A stretch of 64,000 nucleotides of DNA from Mesorhizobium sp. CAU 1732. GTDB taxonomy: Bacteria > Pseudomonadota > Alphaproteobacteria > Rhizobiales > Rhizobiaceae. Below, piece after piece: positions 12,120 through 21,505 of the stretch. The stretch covers positions 496,001 through 560,000 of the forward strand of contig NZ_JBDQQR010000001.1 of NCBI RefSeq assembly GCF_039888675.1, in the 5' to 3' direction. Each line of letters opens with the position of its first letter. Positions within the stretch are counted from its first letter, which is position 1. A model generated the notes under the pieces. That model was not told the DNA's origin. It saw only the letters and a program-made list of their open reading frames with translations, and searched no databases. A program made the position numbers and the translations under genes.

Positions 12120-12389
12120 ATGTCGATCACCGCAGAGCGTAAACAGGATTTGATGAAGGAATTCGCGACACAGAAGGGCGACACCGGTTCTCCGGAGGTC
12201 CAGGTCGCGATCCTCTCCGAACGCATCAAGAACCTGACCGATCACTTCAAGGACCACAAGAAGGATAACCATTCCCGCCGTGGTCTGCTCGCCCTCGTCT
12301 CCCAGCGCCGCAGCCTGCTTGACTATCTCAAGCGCAAGGATGAAGGCCGCTACCAGACGTTGATCGAGAAGCTCGGTCTGCGCCGTTAA
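12120..12389 (+). CDS. rpsO: 30S ribosomal protein S15
   Basis: 89 aa, full length. The typical four-helix protein begins [16 protein letters not shown] and contains [15 protein letters not shown] and [14 protein letters not shown]; it binds the central domain of 16S rRNA early in 30S assembly. AAAGGAAAAG precedes the ATG. It is followed by pnp, the standard rpsO-pnp arrangement. Confidence 0.98.
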   Translation: MSITAERKQDLMKEFATQKGDTGSPEVQVAILSERIKNLTDHFKDHKKDNHSRRGLLALVSQRRSLLDYLKRKDEGRYQTLIEKLGLRR

Positions 12390-12696
12390 GAAGTTTGACC
12401 GGCGGGCATCCGAAAGGGTCCCGCCGGTCGCGCATATTGGGCTGCCGCAATGTAGCCCGCCTGGCTCCGCGACATGGAAAGGCACAGTGCCGGAGCCGCC
12501 TCAGGACACAGTCATGGGGCAGGATTGCAGGGCGCTTTAGGCGGATTGCCGCCGCCCCGACCAGAGCATCGTCCCATAGATGCCCGACCCCAAAGCGTCC
12601 CGTTGTCTTGCCCGTGGCTCGTCCTGCAACGAAGCCAGAGAACACGGTTTCGTGCCGCGCAGCGGCATGAACGGTTCTCGCATTGAAGGACAAGAC
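12390..12696 (+). other. rpsO-pnp intergenic region and pnp leader
   Basis: About 300 bases without a credible gene. It holds a strong hairpin at 12397-12429 and a weaker one at 12463-12497 (GGCTCCG with CGGAGCC). In enterobacteria this leader is cut by RNase III and mediates pnp autoregulation; the position and structure fit, but that role here is inference. Confidence 0.45.
12397..12429 (+). terminator. Strong stem-loop after rpsO (no U tract)
   Basis: A perfect 10-bp stem, GACCGGCGGG (12397-12406) with CCCGCCGGTC (12420-12429), encloses a 13-base loop. No T run follows, so it is either a partial/factor-assisted terminator or a processing and stability hairpin between rpsO and pnp. Confidence 0.45.
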
Positions 12697-14847
12697 ATGT
12701 TCAATCATCACAAAGTGGAAATCGAGTGGGGCGGCCGTCCGCTCATTCTGGAAACCGGCAAGATCGCACGCCAGGCTGACGGCGCGGTGCTCGCGACCTA
12801 CGGCGAGACCGTCGTGCTCGCGACCGTCGTTTCCATGAAGGAACCGAAGCCGGGCCTCGATTTCTTCCCGCTGACCGTCAACTACCAGGAAAAGACCTTC
12901 GCGGCCGGCAAGATCCCCGGCGGCTTCTTCAAGCGCGAAGGCCGTCCGAGCGAGAAGGAGACGCTGACGTCGCGCCTCATCGATCGCCCGATCCGCCCGC
13001 TCTTCGCCGATGGCTACAAGAACGACACGCAGATCGTCGTCACCGTCGTCCAGCATGACCTGGAGAACGATCCCGACATCCTCGCCATCGTCGCCACTTC
13101 GGCTGCGCTGACGCTTTCCGGCGTGCCCTTCATGGGTCCGATCGGCGGCGCGCGCGTCGGCTATATCAATGGCGAATACGTCCTGAACCCGCACCTCGAC
13201 GAGATGCCGGAGTCGAAGCTCGACCTCATCGTCGCCGGTACGGGCGATGCCGTTCTCATGGTCGAGTCCGAAGCTCAGGAACTCGACGAAGAGATCATGC
13301 TCGGCGCCGTCATGTTCGGCCACAAGGGCTTCCAGCCGGTCATCGACGCGATCATCCAGCTCGCCGAAGTTGCCGCCAAGGAGCCGCGCGACTTCACCTC
13401 TCCGACCTATGACGAGCTCGAGGCAGAGATGCTGAAGCTGGTCGAGGGCGAGCTGCGCGAAGCCTACAAGAACACCCAGAAGGCCGAGCGTTATGCTGCG
13501 GTCGACGCGGTGAAGGCCAAGGTCAAGGCGCATTTCGCACCCGCCGAAGGCGAGACCCCGAAGTGGACCTCGGAGCAGGTCGGCACGGTGTTCAAAGACC
13601 TGCAGGCGAAGATCGTCCGCTGGAACATCCTCGACACCGGCAGCCGCATCGACGGCCGCGACCTGTCGACCGTTCGCCCGATCGTGTCGGAAGTCGGCAT
13701 CCTGCCGCGCACCCACGGCTCGGCGCTGTTCACCCGCGGTGAGACGCAGGCGATCGTCGTCGCCACGCTCGGCACCGGCGAGGACGAGCAGTTCATCGAC
13801 GCGCTGACCGGCACCTACAAGGAGACCTTCCTCCTTCACTACAACTTCCCGCCCTATTCGGTGGGCGAGACCGGCCGCATGGGGTCGCCCGGCCGTCGCG
13901 AGATCGGCCACGGCAAGCTCGCATGGCGCGCCGTGCACCCGGTTCTGCCGGAAAAGGAGCAGTTCCCCTACACGCTGCGCGTCGTCTCCGAGATCACCGA
14001 GTCGAACGGCTCGTCCTCGATGGCAACCGTCTGCGGCACCTCGCTGGCTCTGATGGATGCGGGCGTTCCGCTGACCAAGCCGGTTGCGGGCATCGCCATG
14101 GGCCTCATCAAGGAAGGCGAGCGCTTCGCGGTTCTCTCCGACATCTTGGGTGATGAAGATCACCTCGGCGACATGGACTTCAAGGTCGCGGGCACCACGG
14201 CCGGCATCACCTCGCTCCAGATGGACATCAAGATTTCCGGCATCACCGAGGAAATCATGAAGGTCGCGCTCGAGCAGGCCAAGGGCGGCCGCGAGCACAT
14301 CCTGGTCGAGATGTCGAAGGCGATCACCGAGGGCCGTTCGGAGCTCGGCGAGTTCGCACCGCGCATCGAGGTCATGCAAATCCCGACCGACAAGATCCGC
14401 GACGTCATCGGATCGGGCGGCAAGGTCATCCGCGAAATCGTGGAAAAGACCGGCGCCAAGATCAACATCGAGGACGACGGCACGGTCAAGATCGCGTCTT
14501 CGAACGCCAAGGAAATCGAGGCGGCGAAGAAGTGGATTCACACGATCGTGGCCGAGCCGGAAGTCGGCGAGATTTACGAAGGCACGGTCGTCAAGACCGC
14601 CGATTTCGGCGCTTTCGTGAACTTTTTCGGCCCGAAGGACGGTCTGGTCCACATCTCGCAGCTCGCCGCCGACCGCGTCCAGAAGACCACCGACGTCGTC
14701 AAGGAAGGCCAGAAGGTCTGGGTCAAGCTGATGGGCTTCGACGAGCGCGGCAAGGTCCGCCTGTCGATGAAGGTCGTTGATCAGGAAACCGGCAAGGAAC
14801 TCGCCCGCGACAAGAAGAGCGCGGACGCGGAAGAAGCCGACGCCTGA
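12697..14847 (+). CDS. pnp: Polyribonucleotide nucleotidyltransferase (PNPase)
   Basis: 716 aa from ATG 12697, with GAAGGA (12685-12690) upstream; the longer reading frame upstream lacks family similarity. PNPase is a 3'-5' phosphorolytic exoribonuclease of RNA turnover. Two RNase PH domains (about 1-215 and 325-545; [47 protein letters not shown]) are linked by a helical domain, then a KH domain ([19 protein letters not shown]) and an S1 domain ([20 protein letters not shown]). All parts are present. Confidence 0.98.
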   Translation: MFNHHKVEIEWGGRPLILETGKIARQADGAVLATYGETVVLATVVSMKEPKPGLDFFPLTVNYQEKTFAAGKIPGGFFKREGRPSEKETLTSRLIDRPIRPLFADGYKNDTQIVVTVVQHDLENDPDILAIVATSAALTLSGVPFMGPIGGARVGYINGEYVLNPHLDEMPESKLDLIVAGTGDAVLMVESEAQELDEEIMLGAVMFGHKGFQPVIDAIIQLAEVAAKEPRDFTSPTYDELEAEMLKLVEGELREAYKNTQKAERYAAVDAVKAKVKAHFAPAEGETPKWTSEQVGTVFKDLQAKIVRWNILDTGSRIDGRDLSTVRPIVSEVGILPRTHGSALFTRGETQAIVVATLGTGEDEQFIDALTGTYKETFLLHYNFPPYSVGETGRMGSPGRREIGHGKLAWRAVHPVLPEKEQFPYTLRVVSEITESNGSSSMATVCGTSLALMDAGVPLTKPVAGIAMGLIKEGERFAVLSDILGDEDHLGDMDFKVAGTTAGITSLQMDIKISGITEEIMKVALEQAKGGREHILVEMSKAITEGRSELGEFAPRIEVMQIPTDKIRDVIGSGGKVIREIVEKTGAKINIEDDGTVKIASSNAKEIEAAKKWIHTIVAEPEVGEIYEGTVVKTADFGAFVNFFGPKDGLVHISQLAADRVQKTTDVVKEGQKVWVKLMGFDERGKVRLSMKVVDQETGKELARDKKSADAEEADA

Positions 14848-14871
14848 TCGCCTGAGCGATAGCAATTAAAG

Positions 14872-14903
14872 AAGGGCGCGACCGAAAGGTGGCGCCCTTT
14901 TTT
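14872..14903 (+). terminator. Intrinsic terminator after pnp
   Basis: AAGGGCGC (14872-14879) pairs with GCGCCCTT (14892-14899), and six T residues span 14898-14903. It lies 25 bases after the pnp stop and closes the operon. Confidence 0.85.
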
Positions 14904-14919
14904 CGTTTGGGTCGGAGTG

Positions 14920-15059
14920 AAACACCCCCTCCACGATGCTTTGCATGGTCCCCCTCCCCCGCTTTGCAGGGGAGGATCTACGGTCGCGGACGGCCGCAGC
15001 GTGGATCCTCCTCCGTTTACGGGGGAGGGGGACCGCCGAAGGCGGTGGAGGGGGTGTTT
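14920..15059. repeat. Long palindromic intergenic repeat, family A copy 1
   Basis: The outer arms AAACACCCCCTCCAC and GTGGAGGGGGTGTTT are exact reverse complements, and GGTCCCCCTCCCCC pairs with GGGGGAGGGGGACC further in. The same element, with the same central GGATCCTCC and GTTTACGGGGGAGG blocks, recurs at 48111-48243. It lies between the pnp terminator and the convergent reductase gene. Confidence 0.85.
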
Positions 15060-15068
15060 GGTAAAGAT

Positions 15069-16184
15069 TTAAGCCGCGAAGGGATAGTCGATGAGCCCCT
15101 TCGCGCCGCCGCCATAGAAGGTTTCCTTCTGCGGCGCGTTCAGCGGCAGGCCTTCCTCGAAACGGCGGACGAGATCGGGATTGGCGATGAAGAGCTTGCC
15201 GAAGGCGACGAGATCGGCGCGTCCGCTCTCGATCGCTTCCTCGGCGAGCTTCTGGTCGTAGCCATTGTTCACGATCCATGCGCCCTTGCCGCCGGCGTCG
15301 CGGTAGGCGGCCTTGAACTGCGCGTAGTCGAACGGCTTGCCGCCCTGCTGGAACTCGCGGTCGCCTCCGGTCGCCCCTTCGATGACGTGGATATAGGCCA
15401 ATCCGTAGGCCGCGAGCTTGCTCGCGACATAGTCGAAGAGCGGTTGCGGATCGGGGTCGGAAGCATCGTTCGCAGGCGTGACCGGCGACAGGCGGATGCC
15501 GACGCGACCGGCGCCGGCAGCCGACACGACCGCTTCGACAACCTCGAACAGGAAGCGCGCGCGGTTCTCGATCGACCCGCCATACTCGTCGGTGCGGTGG
15601 TTGCTGCCCGAGCGCAGGAACTGGTCCACCAGATAGCCGTTGGCCGCGTGAATCTCGACGCCGTCGAAGCCGGCTTCTTCCACGGCGGCTTTCGACGCGC
15701 GGTGGTAGTCGGCGACGATGCCCGGCAGTTCCTCGCGCTTGAGCGCGCGCGGCTCGGACGTTTCGGCAAACGAGCCCGTCCCGTCTGCGGAGATCAGGTA
15801 GGTCTTCGACTTGGCGCGCAGGGCAGACGGCGCGACCGGCTTGCCGCCGCCGGGCTGCAGCGAATCGTGCGAGATGCGGCCGACATGCCAGAGCTGGGTG
15901 ACGATTTTTCCGCCAGCCTCATGGACCGCATCGGTGACCGTGCGCCACGCCGCGAGCTGCTCCGCGCCATAAAGGCCGGGCACGTCCGCATAACCCTGTC
16001 CCTGATGCGAGATCGCAGTCGCTTCGGTGATCAGCATGCCGGCGGTCGCGCGCTGCGTGTAGTACGTTACCGAAAGCTCGGTGGGCTTCGCGCCGGGCGA
16101 GCGGTTGCGCGTCAGCGGCGCCATCGCGAAGCGGTTCTGAAGCGACAAATCACCAACTGTGACGGGATCGAAAATCGTGGCCAT
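15069..16184 (-). CDS. Old Yellow Enzyme family NADH:flavin oxidoreductase (NemA-like)
   Basis: 371 aa, a single FMN-binding TIM barrel. Motifs: NRFAMAPLTRNRSPG near the N-terminus, LWHVGRISH, the active-site region GFDGVEIHAANGYLVDQFL and RSGSNHRTDEYGGSIENRAR, and FGKLFIANPDLVRRF at the end. Family members reduce alpha,beta-unsaturated carbonyls, N-ethylmaleimide and nitro compounds using NAD(P)H. The adjacent ArsR-type gene, 36 bases upstream on the same strand, probably controls it, as in other electrophile-responsive pairs. Exact physiological substrate unknown. Confidence 0.88.
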   Translation of the reverse strand: MATIFDPVTVGDLSLQNRFAMAPLTRNRSPGAKPTELSVTYYTQRATAGMLITEATAISHQGQGYADVPGLYGAEQLAAWRTVTDAVHEAGGKIVTQLWHVGRISHDSLQPGGGKPVAPSALRAKSKTYLISADGTGSFAETSEPRALKREELPGIVADYHRASKAAVEEAGFDGVEIHAANGYLVDQFLRSGSNHRTDEYGGSIENRARFLFEVVEAVVSAAGAGRVGIRLSPVTPANDASDPDPQPLFDYVASKLAAYGLAYIHVIEGATGGDREFQQGGKPFDYAQFKAAYRDAGGKGAWIVNNGYDQKLAEEAIESGRADLVAFGKLFIANPDLVRRFEEGLPLNAPQKETFYGGGAKGLIDYPFAA

Positions 16185-16220
16185 GGGGATCTTTCTTGTT
16201 TCTGGGAAGGGAAGGCGAAA

Positions 16221-16511
16221 TCAGAGGTCGTTCAGGAACGATCGCATGGCGGCGATCGTCTCCTCGTTGCGCTTGTAGAAGACCCACTGGCCGACGCGGC
16301 GCGCCGTGACCAGATCGGCCCCTGACAGGGCGGCGAGATGGGCTGAGATGGTCGATTGCGACAGCCCGCAGCGCGCGAACTGCCCGGCGCAAACGCCCAT
16401 TTCCAGCGGATGTTCCTGACCGCCGAAATGGACCTCCGGCTCTTTCAGCCACGACAGCATGTCGCGGCGAACCGGGTGGGCCATGGCCTTCAGGGTGATG
16501 TCCTTGTCCAT
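16221..16511 (-). CDS. ArsR-family transcriptional regulator
   Basis: 96 aa from ATG 16511; the open frame runs 20 codons further, through the operator-like palindrome, so the shorter start is preferred. The winged helix is clear: MAHPVRRDMLSWL, then CGLSQSTISAHLAALSGADLV as the recognition helix and VGQWVFYKRN as the wing. A single Cys pair (VCAGQFARCGLSQ) just before the recognition helix could sense electrophiles or oxidants; that is inference. Likely autoregulated and co-transcribed with the reductase gene. Confidence 0.85.
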   Translation of the reverse strand: MDKDITLKAMAHPVRRDMLSWLKEPEVHFGGQEHPLEMGVCAGQFARCGLSQSTISAHLAALSGADLVTARRVGQWVFYKRNEETIAAMRSFLNDL

Positions 16512-16543
16512 CTCGTGTCTCTTATCGAACAACGGCGATTTAT

Positions 16544-16563
16544 ATATCGTCACATGGCGATAT
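16544..16563. promoter_or_regulatory. Operator-like palindrome upstream of the ArsR gene
   Basis: ATATCG (16544-16549) and CGATAT (16558-16563) form a perfect inverted repeat with an 8-base spacer, 32 bases before the regulator start. Size, AT-rich arms and position fit an ArsR-family operator. It overlaps the likely promoter region. Confidence 0.5.
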
Positions 16564-16737
16564 GAAAACAACCGGGTTTCACGCGACCGTGTTCTCGGGC
16601 AATACGATTGCGTTTATCCCTGGGTTACGGGGAACGTGACCCCATTGGCGGCACAAAGCTTGACCTTGGCGCTTCGAGCATGAAAGACGCACAATCCGGC
16701 GCGTTGCGTGCCGGTTTGACGCGAGAGGACGCCCTGC

Positions 16738-17760
16738 GTGACTGATGGTTCGTTGAAGACGCTGTTCCACCCGTTCGACACGGGGATTCTCGACGAGCCG
16801 CAGACCGGGGAGCGCGCGCTCGTCATCAATGCGCCCGCGGATTTTCGTGCGCCGTCCGGCTTCGATGCCGTGCTCTCGCTGGTTCAGGATTTCCGTCCCG
16901 CATTTCGTGCGCTGGAAGCGGCCCGCTTCGCTGTCACGCCGGTGGCGCAGGGCGATGCCTATGACCTCGTACTGGTCTTTTGCGGCCGGCACAGGGGCCA
17001 GAACGAACTCTGGATAGCCGACGCGCTGGAGCGCGTGCGCGCCGGTGGACGCATCGTCGTGGCCGGCGGCAGGACGGAAGGCGCGGCGAGCCTGCGCAAA
17101 CGCATCGCGGCGCTGGTCGAGATCGAGGACCACGCGTCGAAGAACCATGGCGTGGTCTTCTGGCTCGTCGCGCCTGCTTTGCCCGCGCAGGTCATCGACA
17201 CCCTGCGCGCCGCCAACCCAGCCTCGTCGATCGAGGGCGGCTTTTCTGCGCAGCCCGGCGCCTTCTCGCATGACCGGATCGATCCCGGCTCGGAATTCCT
17301 GATCGAGAACCTGCCGCAAGGCCTGAAAGGTGCCGCGGCCGATTTCGGCGCCGGCTGGGGCTATCTGTCGGTCATGCTGGCAAGGCATGCACCGACCGTC
17401 GCCTCCATCGACCTCTACGAGGCAAGCCATATCGCCTGCGAAGCGTCGAAGGCGAACCTCGCCGCTCTCGCGCCGGATACGCAGGCGACCGTCCACTGGT
17501 GCGATCTTCTGGCTGAGAAGGTCGAGCGCCGCTACGATCTTCTGGTGATGAACCCGCCCTTCCACCAGGGCAGGGCGGCCGAGCCGACGATCGGCGAGGG
17601 CATGATCCGCGCCGCGTCCGCCGCGCTCAAGCCGGGTGGGCGGCTGTTCATGGTCGCGAACCGGACGCTGATGTACGAGCCCATGTTGCAGGCAGGTTTC
17701 GCGCGCCATGGTGAGGTGTCACGCAACGAGCGTTTCAAGGTGTTGTGGGCGGTGCGATGA
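16738..17760 (+). CDS. RsmC-like class I SAM-dependent methyltransferase
   Basis: 340 aa from a GTG start with AGAGGA 8 bases upstream. The C-terminal half has the AdoMet motif ADFGAGWGYLSVMLA and the catalytic NPPFHQG (Asn272), typical of the RsmC/RlmG enzymes that methylate exocyclic N2 of guanines in rRNA. The N-terminal half resembles the catalytically dead duplicated domain of RsmC. The 16S rRNA G1207 target is the best guess but not proved by the sequence. Convergent with the GGDEF-EAL gene, 10 bases apart. Confidence 0.8.
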   Translation: MTDGSLKTLFHPFDTGILDEPQTGERALVINAPADFRAPSGFDAVLSLVQDFRPAFRALEAARFAVTPVAQGDAYDLVLVFCGRHRGQNELWIADALERVRAGGRIVVAGGRTEGAASLRKRIAALVEIEDHASKNHGVVFWLVAPALPAQVIDTLRAANPASSIEGGFSAQPGAFSHDRIDPGSEFLIENLPQGLKGAAADFGAGWGYLSVMLARHAPTVASIDLYEASHIACEASKANLAALAPDTQATVHWCDLLAEKVERRYDLLVMNPPFHQGRAAEPTIGEGMIRAASAALKPGGRLFMVANRTLMYEPMLQAGFARHGEVSRNERFKVLWAVR

Positions 17761-17770
17761 CGCGCGGGCG

Positions 17771-19303
17771 TCAGTGCATGGCGATCTTTTGCAGCGGCTT
17801 CGATCGCGGTACTTTCGATCCGATCGGACCGGGCCGGCCATACAGATAGCCCTGCACGACCTCGCAGCCGGCAGCGCGCAGCAGCGTCACCTGGTTCTCG
17901 GTCTCGACACCCTCGGCGATCGTATGTACACCCAGCGCCCGCGACAGGCCGACGATGGTCGAGACGACAGCCCCTGAATTCGCGTCCGTCTCCAGCCGCT
18001 GCACGAAGGACTGGTCGATCTTCAGCTTCTTGAACGAGAAGTCGATAAGGTAGCTGAGGTTGGAATAGCCCGTCCCGAAATCGTCGACGGCCACCGAGAT
18101 GCCCATGCGCGCGAGTTCGTCCAGGATGTGCGCGGCGCGGCCGCGATCCTGCATCATCGCGGTCTCGGTCACTTCGAGTTCGAGGCGCTTGGGGTCGATG
18201 CCGGTCACGTCGATCACGTTGCGCACCATGGCCAGGAAATCCTTGGTCATGAACTGCACGGGCGAAATGTTCACGGCGACGAAGCAGTCCTGCGGCAGGA
18301 GCCGCGCATCCGAGCAGGCCTTGTGCAGCACCCACTCGCCGATCGGCCCGATCATGCCGGTCTCCTCGGCGATCGGCACGAACTCCGTCGGCGGGATCAT
18401 GCCGCGCTCGGGGTGCTTCCAGCGCACCAGCGCCTCATAGCCGACGATCCTGCCGCTCGGCAGGTCGAATTGCGGCTGGTAGTGCAGGTCGAAATCGCCG
18501 CGCTTGAAAGCGAGGTGGAGCTCGGATTCGATCCACTGGCGATACTCGGCCACCTTGCCCATCTCGGCATGGAACACCGACCAGTTGCCGATGCCGCCGG
18601 CGCGCGCATGCTGAAGCGCGAGGTTGGACTTGCGCAACAGCACCACCGGGTCGATCCCGTCCTTCGGCATCGCGACGATGCCGACCGAGAGGTTGATGGA
18701 TTGCAGGTGCGACGGGAGCTGATAGGGCTGCATCAGCTTTTCCATCAGATACTCCACCAGCGTGTCGACAGGGCCCATATCCGGCGTGTCGTGGATGAGC
18801 ACGGCGAACTCGCCGGCCCCGATACGGCCCATTTCCACCGTGTCCGGGAGAATTTCGCGAAGGCGCCTGGCGAAGGCGCGGATGAGCTGGTCGCCCTGGC
18901 TGTAGCCGATGGAATCGTTGACCTGCTTGAAGCGGTCGATATCGATGTCGATCAGGAAGACCGGCTCGCCATTGCGGATCGTTGCCGATGCGGCCTCGGC
19001 GATCTTGCCGATCATCGCGGTCCGCGCATGCAGGCCGGTGAGCTTGTCGACCTGCGTTTCCTGATAGACGTAGCTGACGGATTCGTCGACGCCGGCGAAG
19101 AACGACATCGCCGCGAGCGACGCCGCAAGTGCGCAGAGTGCTGCCAGCGCACCACCGACGACTTCCGACGGAAGGCCTGCGACATGGCTGCCGTAACCGA
19201 GCTTCAGTCCCCACAGTCCGAGCATGAAGCTGCCCAGTCCCGACGCGGCGATCGTGATCAGCCGGAAGGTGGTGCTCCGTGTCGGATTGGTCTTGTTGTC
19301 CAT
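17771..19303 (-). CDS. GGDEF-EAL protein, probable c-di-GMP phosphodiesterase
   Basis: 510 aa from ATG 19303 (an in-frame ATG 8 codons earlier is possible). Two N-terminal transmembrane helices (LITIAASGLGSFMLGLWGL and VVGGALAALCALAASLAAM) precede a GGDEF domain whose signature is degenerate: GAGEF at residues 162-166 instead of GGDEF. The EAL domain keeps the catalytic set: YEALVRW (Glu290), VNISPVQF, LEVTE, DDFGTGYSNL, LKIDQSFV and AEGVE. It should therefore degrade c-di-GMP, with the GGDEF part perhaps a GTP-binding regulator. Membrane-anchored. Confidence 0.9.
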   Translation of the reverse strand: MDNKTNPTRSTTFRLITIAASGLGSFMLGLWGLKLGYGSHVAGLPSEVVGGALAALCALAASLAAMSFFAGVDESVSYVYQETQVDKLTGLHARTAMIGKIAEAASATIRNGEPVFLIDIDIDRFKQVNDSIGYSQGDQLIRAFARRLREILPDTVEMGRIGAGEFAVLIHDTPDMGPVDTLVEYLMEKLMQPYQLPSHLQSINLSVGIVAMPKDGIDPVVLLRKSNLALQHARAGGIGNWSVFHAEMGKVAEYRQWIESELHLAFKRGDFDLHYQPQFDLPSGRIVGYEALVRWKHPERGMIPPTEFVPIAEETGMIGPIGEWVLHKACSDARLLPQDCFVAVNISPVQFMTKDFLAMVRNVIDVTGIDPKRLELEVTETAMMQDRGRAAHILDELARMGISVAVDDFGTGYSNLSYLIDFSFKKLKIDQSFVQRLETDANSGAVVSTIVGLSRALGVHTIAEGVETENQVTLLRAAGCEVVQGYLYGRPGPIGSKVPRSKPLQKIAMH

Positions 19304-19398
19304 GCCAGCGTCCTTCAACCCTGGCATGATATATCGCAGGTTCCTTAAGAACCGTTTCTACCGGTCGTTACAATTGGTGAAATGACGCAAGCGTCAGT

Positions 19399-20205
19399 TT
19401 AACCCTCGTCGGTGCGCTTCAACTCGTCCAGCGTGGGCATCGACACGATGTGATAGCCCGAATCGACATAGTGGATTTCGCCGGTCACGCCGGATGACAG
19501 GTCCGACAGGAGGTAGAGCGCGGAGCGGCCGACCTCTTCCGACGATACGGTCCGGCGCAGCGGCGAATTGCGCTGCTGGTAGGAATACATCAGCCGCGCA
19601 TCGGAGATGCCGGCGCCCGCCAGCGTCCGTACGGGACCGGCGGAAAGGCCATTCACGCGAATGCCGCGCGGGCCGTAATCGTTCGCGAGGTAGCGCACGC
19701 TGGCCTCGAGCCCTGCCTTCGCCACGCCCATCACATTGTAGTTCGGCATGACGCGGACCGACCCGGCATAGGTCAGCGTGATCATCGAGCCGCCATTCGT
19801 CATCAGCGGGGCCGCGTGCTTCGCCACTTCGGTGAAGGAGAAGCACGAGATCACCATCGTGCGCACGAAATTCTCGCGCGTGGTGTCGGCATAGAGGCCC
19901 TTGAGCTCGTTGCGATCCGAAAAACCGATGGCGTGAACGATGAAGTCGAGCCCGCCCCATTCGGATTTCAGCGCATCGAAGGTTTCGATCACCGTGGCAG
20001 TGTCTTCCACATCGCAGGGCAGCACGAGCTTCGCGCCGACCTGCTCGGCCAGCGGCTTTACGCGGCGGCCGAACGCGTCGCCCTGATAGGTGAAGGCCAG
20101 TTCGGCGCCGTGATCTGCAAGCTGCTTGGCGATGCCCCAGGCGATCGAATGATCGTTCGCGACGCCCATCACGAGGCCGCGCTTGCCCTTCATCAGCCCG
20201 TCCAT
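19399..20205 (-). CDS. fabI: Enoyl-[acyl-carrier-protein] reductase (NADH) FabI
   Basis: 268 aa from ATG 20205, chosen because MDGLMKGKRGLVMGVAND begins the family; the open frame upstream overlaps fabB. FabI performs the last reduction of each fatty acid elongation cycle. It is a short-chain dehydrogenase fold with Tyr146, Tyr156 and Lys163 in TYAGSVRVMPNYNVMGVAK, the same spacing as in E. coli. Triclosan/diazaborine target family. Third gene of fabA-fabB-fabI, 16 bases after fabB. Confidence 0.95.
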   Translation of the reverse strand: MDGLMKGKRGLVMGVANDHSIAWGIAKQLADHGAELAFTYQGDAFGRRVKPLAEQVGAKLVLPCDVEDTATVIETFDALKSEWGGLDFIVHAIGFSDRNELKGLYADTTRENFVRTMVISCFSFTEVAKHAAPLMTNGGSMITLTYAGSVRVMPNYNVMGVAKAGLEASVRYLANDYGPRGIRVNGLSAGPVRTLAGAGISDARLMYSYQQRNSPLRRTVSSEEVGRSALYLLSDLSSGVTGEIHYVDSGYHIVSMPTLDELKRTDEG

Positions 20206-20221
20206 GCGAAGCCGTCCCGCC

Positions 20222-21442
20222 CTAGTTCTGATAGCGCTGGAAGACCAGCGTCGCGTTGGTGCCGCCAAAGCCGAACGAGTTCGACAGGACCGTGTCGATC
20301 TTGGCATTGTCGATGCGCTTGCGCACGACCGGCATGCCTTCGAATTCGGGGTCGAACTCCTCGATATGCGCGCTTTCGCCGATAAAGCCGGCCTGCATCA
20401 TCAGGATCGAATAGATCGATTCCTGGACGCCGGCAGCACCCAGCGAGTGCCCGGTCAGCGACTTGGTCGATGCGATATGCGGCATCTTGGTCCCGAACAC
20501 TTCGCGGATCGCGCCCATTTCCTTGGAATCGCCGACAGGCGTCGATGTGCCGTGCGTGTTGATGTAGTCGACGTCGCCGGTGACGGTGGAGAGTGCCTGG
20601 CGCATGCAGCGGATCGCGCCTTCGCCCGACGGCGCCACCATGTCGTAGCCGTCCGACGTCGCGCCGTAGCCGGTCACTTCGGCATAGATCGTCGCGCCGC
20701 GTGCCTTGGCATGCTCCAGTTCTTCCAGAACCAGAACGCCGGCGCCGCCGGCGATCACGAAGCCGTCGCGGTTGACGTCGTAGGCGCGCGAGGCGACGGA
20801 TGGCGTATCGTTATACTTGGACGACATCGCGCCCATCGCGTCGAACAGGTTCGACATCGTCCAGTCGAGGTCTTCGTGGCCGCCGGCGAAGATGATGTCC
20901 TGCTTGCCCCACTGGATAAGCTCGTAGGCGTTGCCGATGCAGTGCGCCGACGTCGAGCAGGCCGACGAGATCGAATAGTTCACGCCGTGAATCTTGAACG
21001 AAGTCGCCAGCGTTGCCGATGCGGTCGACGACATCGCCTTCGGCACCGCGAACGGCCCGATGCGCTTGGGGCTGTTGTTCTTTTCGGTGATTTCGGCGGC
21101 TTCGACGATCGTCTTGGTCGACGGGCCGCCCGACCCCATGATGATGCCGGTGCGCTCGTTGGTGATGTCACCGTCCTCGAGGCCGGCGGACGCGATCGCC
21201 TGCTGCATGGCCACATGGTTCCACGCGCCGCCCTTGTGCAGGAAGCGCATCGCGCGGCGATCCACGAGTTCGGTCGGGTCGAGCGTCGGCGCGCCCCAGA
21301 CCTGGCACCGGAAGCCGTGCTCGGCGAAATCGTTGGAGAATGTGATGCCGGACTTGGCATCGCGGAGCGATGCCTGCACCTCGTCGGCGTTATTGCCGAT
21401 CGAGGATACGATGCCCAGTCCCGTGACGACGACACGTCTCAT
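20222..21442 (-). CDS. fabB: 3-oxoacyl-ACP synthase I FabB
   Basis: 406 aa from ATG 21442 ([16 protein letters not shown]). This condensing enzyme elongates acyl-ACP and is required for unsaturated fatty acids. Active-site Cys162 lies in [12 protein letters not shown]; the two His sit in [12 protein letters not shown] and [10 protein letters not shown]. Adjacency to fabA supports FabB rather than FabF. It lies 63 bases downstream of fabA on the same strand. Confidence 0.95.
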   Translation of the reverse strand: MRRVVVTGLGIVSSIGNNADEVQASLRDAKSGITFSNDFAEHGFRCQVWGAPTLDPTELVDRRAMRFLHKGGAWNHVAMQQAIASAGLEDGDITNERTGIIMGSGGPSTKTIVEAAEITEKNNSPKRIGPFAVPKAMSSTASATLATSFKIHGVNYSISSACSTSAHCIGNAYELIQWGKQDIIFAGGHEDLDWTMSNLFDAMGAMSSKYNDTPSVASRAYDVNRDGFVIAGGAGVLVLEELEHAKARGATIYAEVTGYGATSDGYDMVAPSGEGAIRCMRQALSTVTGDVDYINTHGTSTPVGDSKEMGAIREVFGTKMPHIASTKSLTGHSLGAAGVQESIYSILMMQAGFIGESAHIEEFDPEFEGMPVVRKRIDNAKIDTVLSNSFGFGGTNATLVFQRYQN

Positions 21443-21505
21443 ATGAGGGTCCTTTCGCTGCGCGCCGCACATGCTGCGGTCGCGGCTGGTTCCGGAAGGT
21501 TTGCT

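Noticed and set aside
12328..14865. 845-codon open frame on the - strand opposite pnp
   Set aside because: pnp is unambiguous on the + strand and the antisense translation has no recognisable domain.
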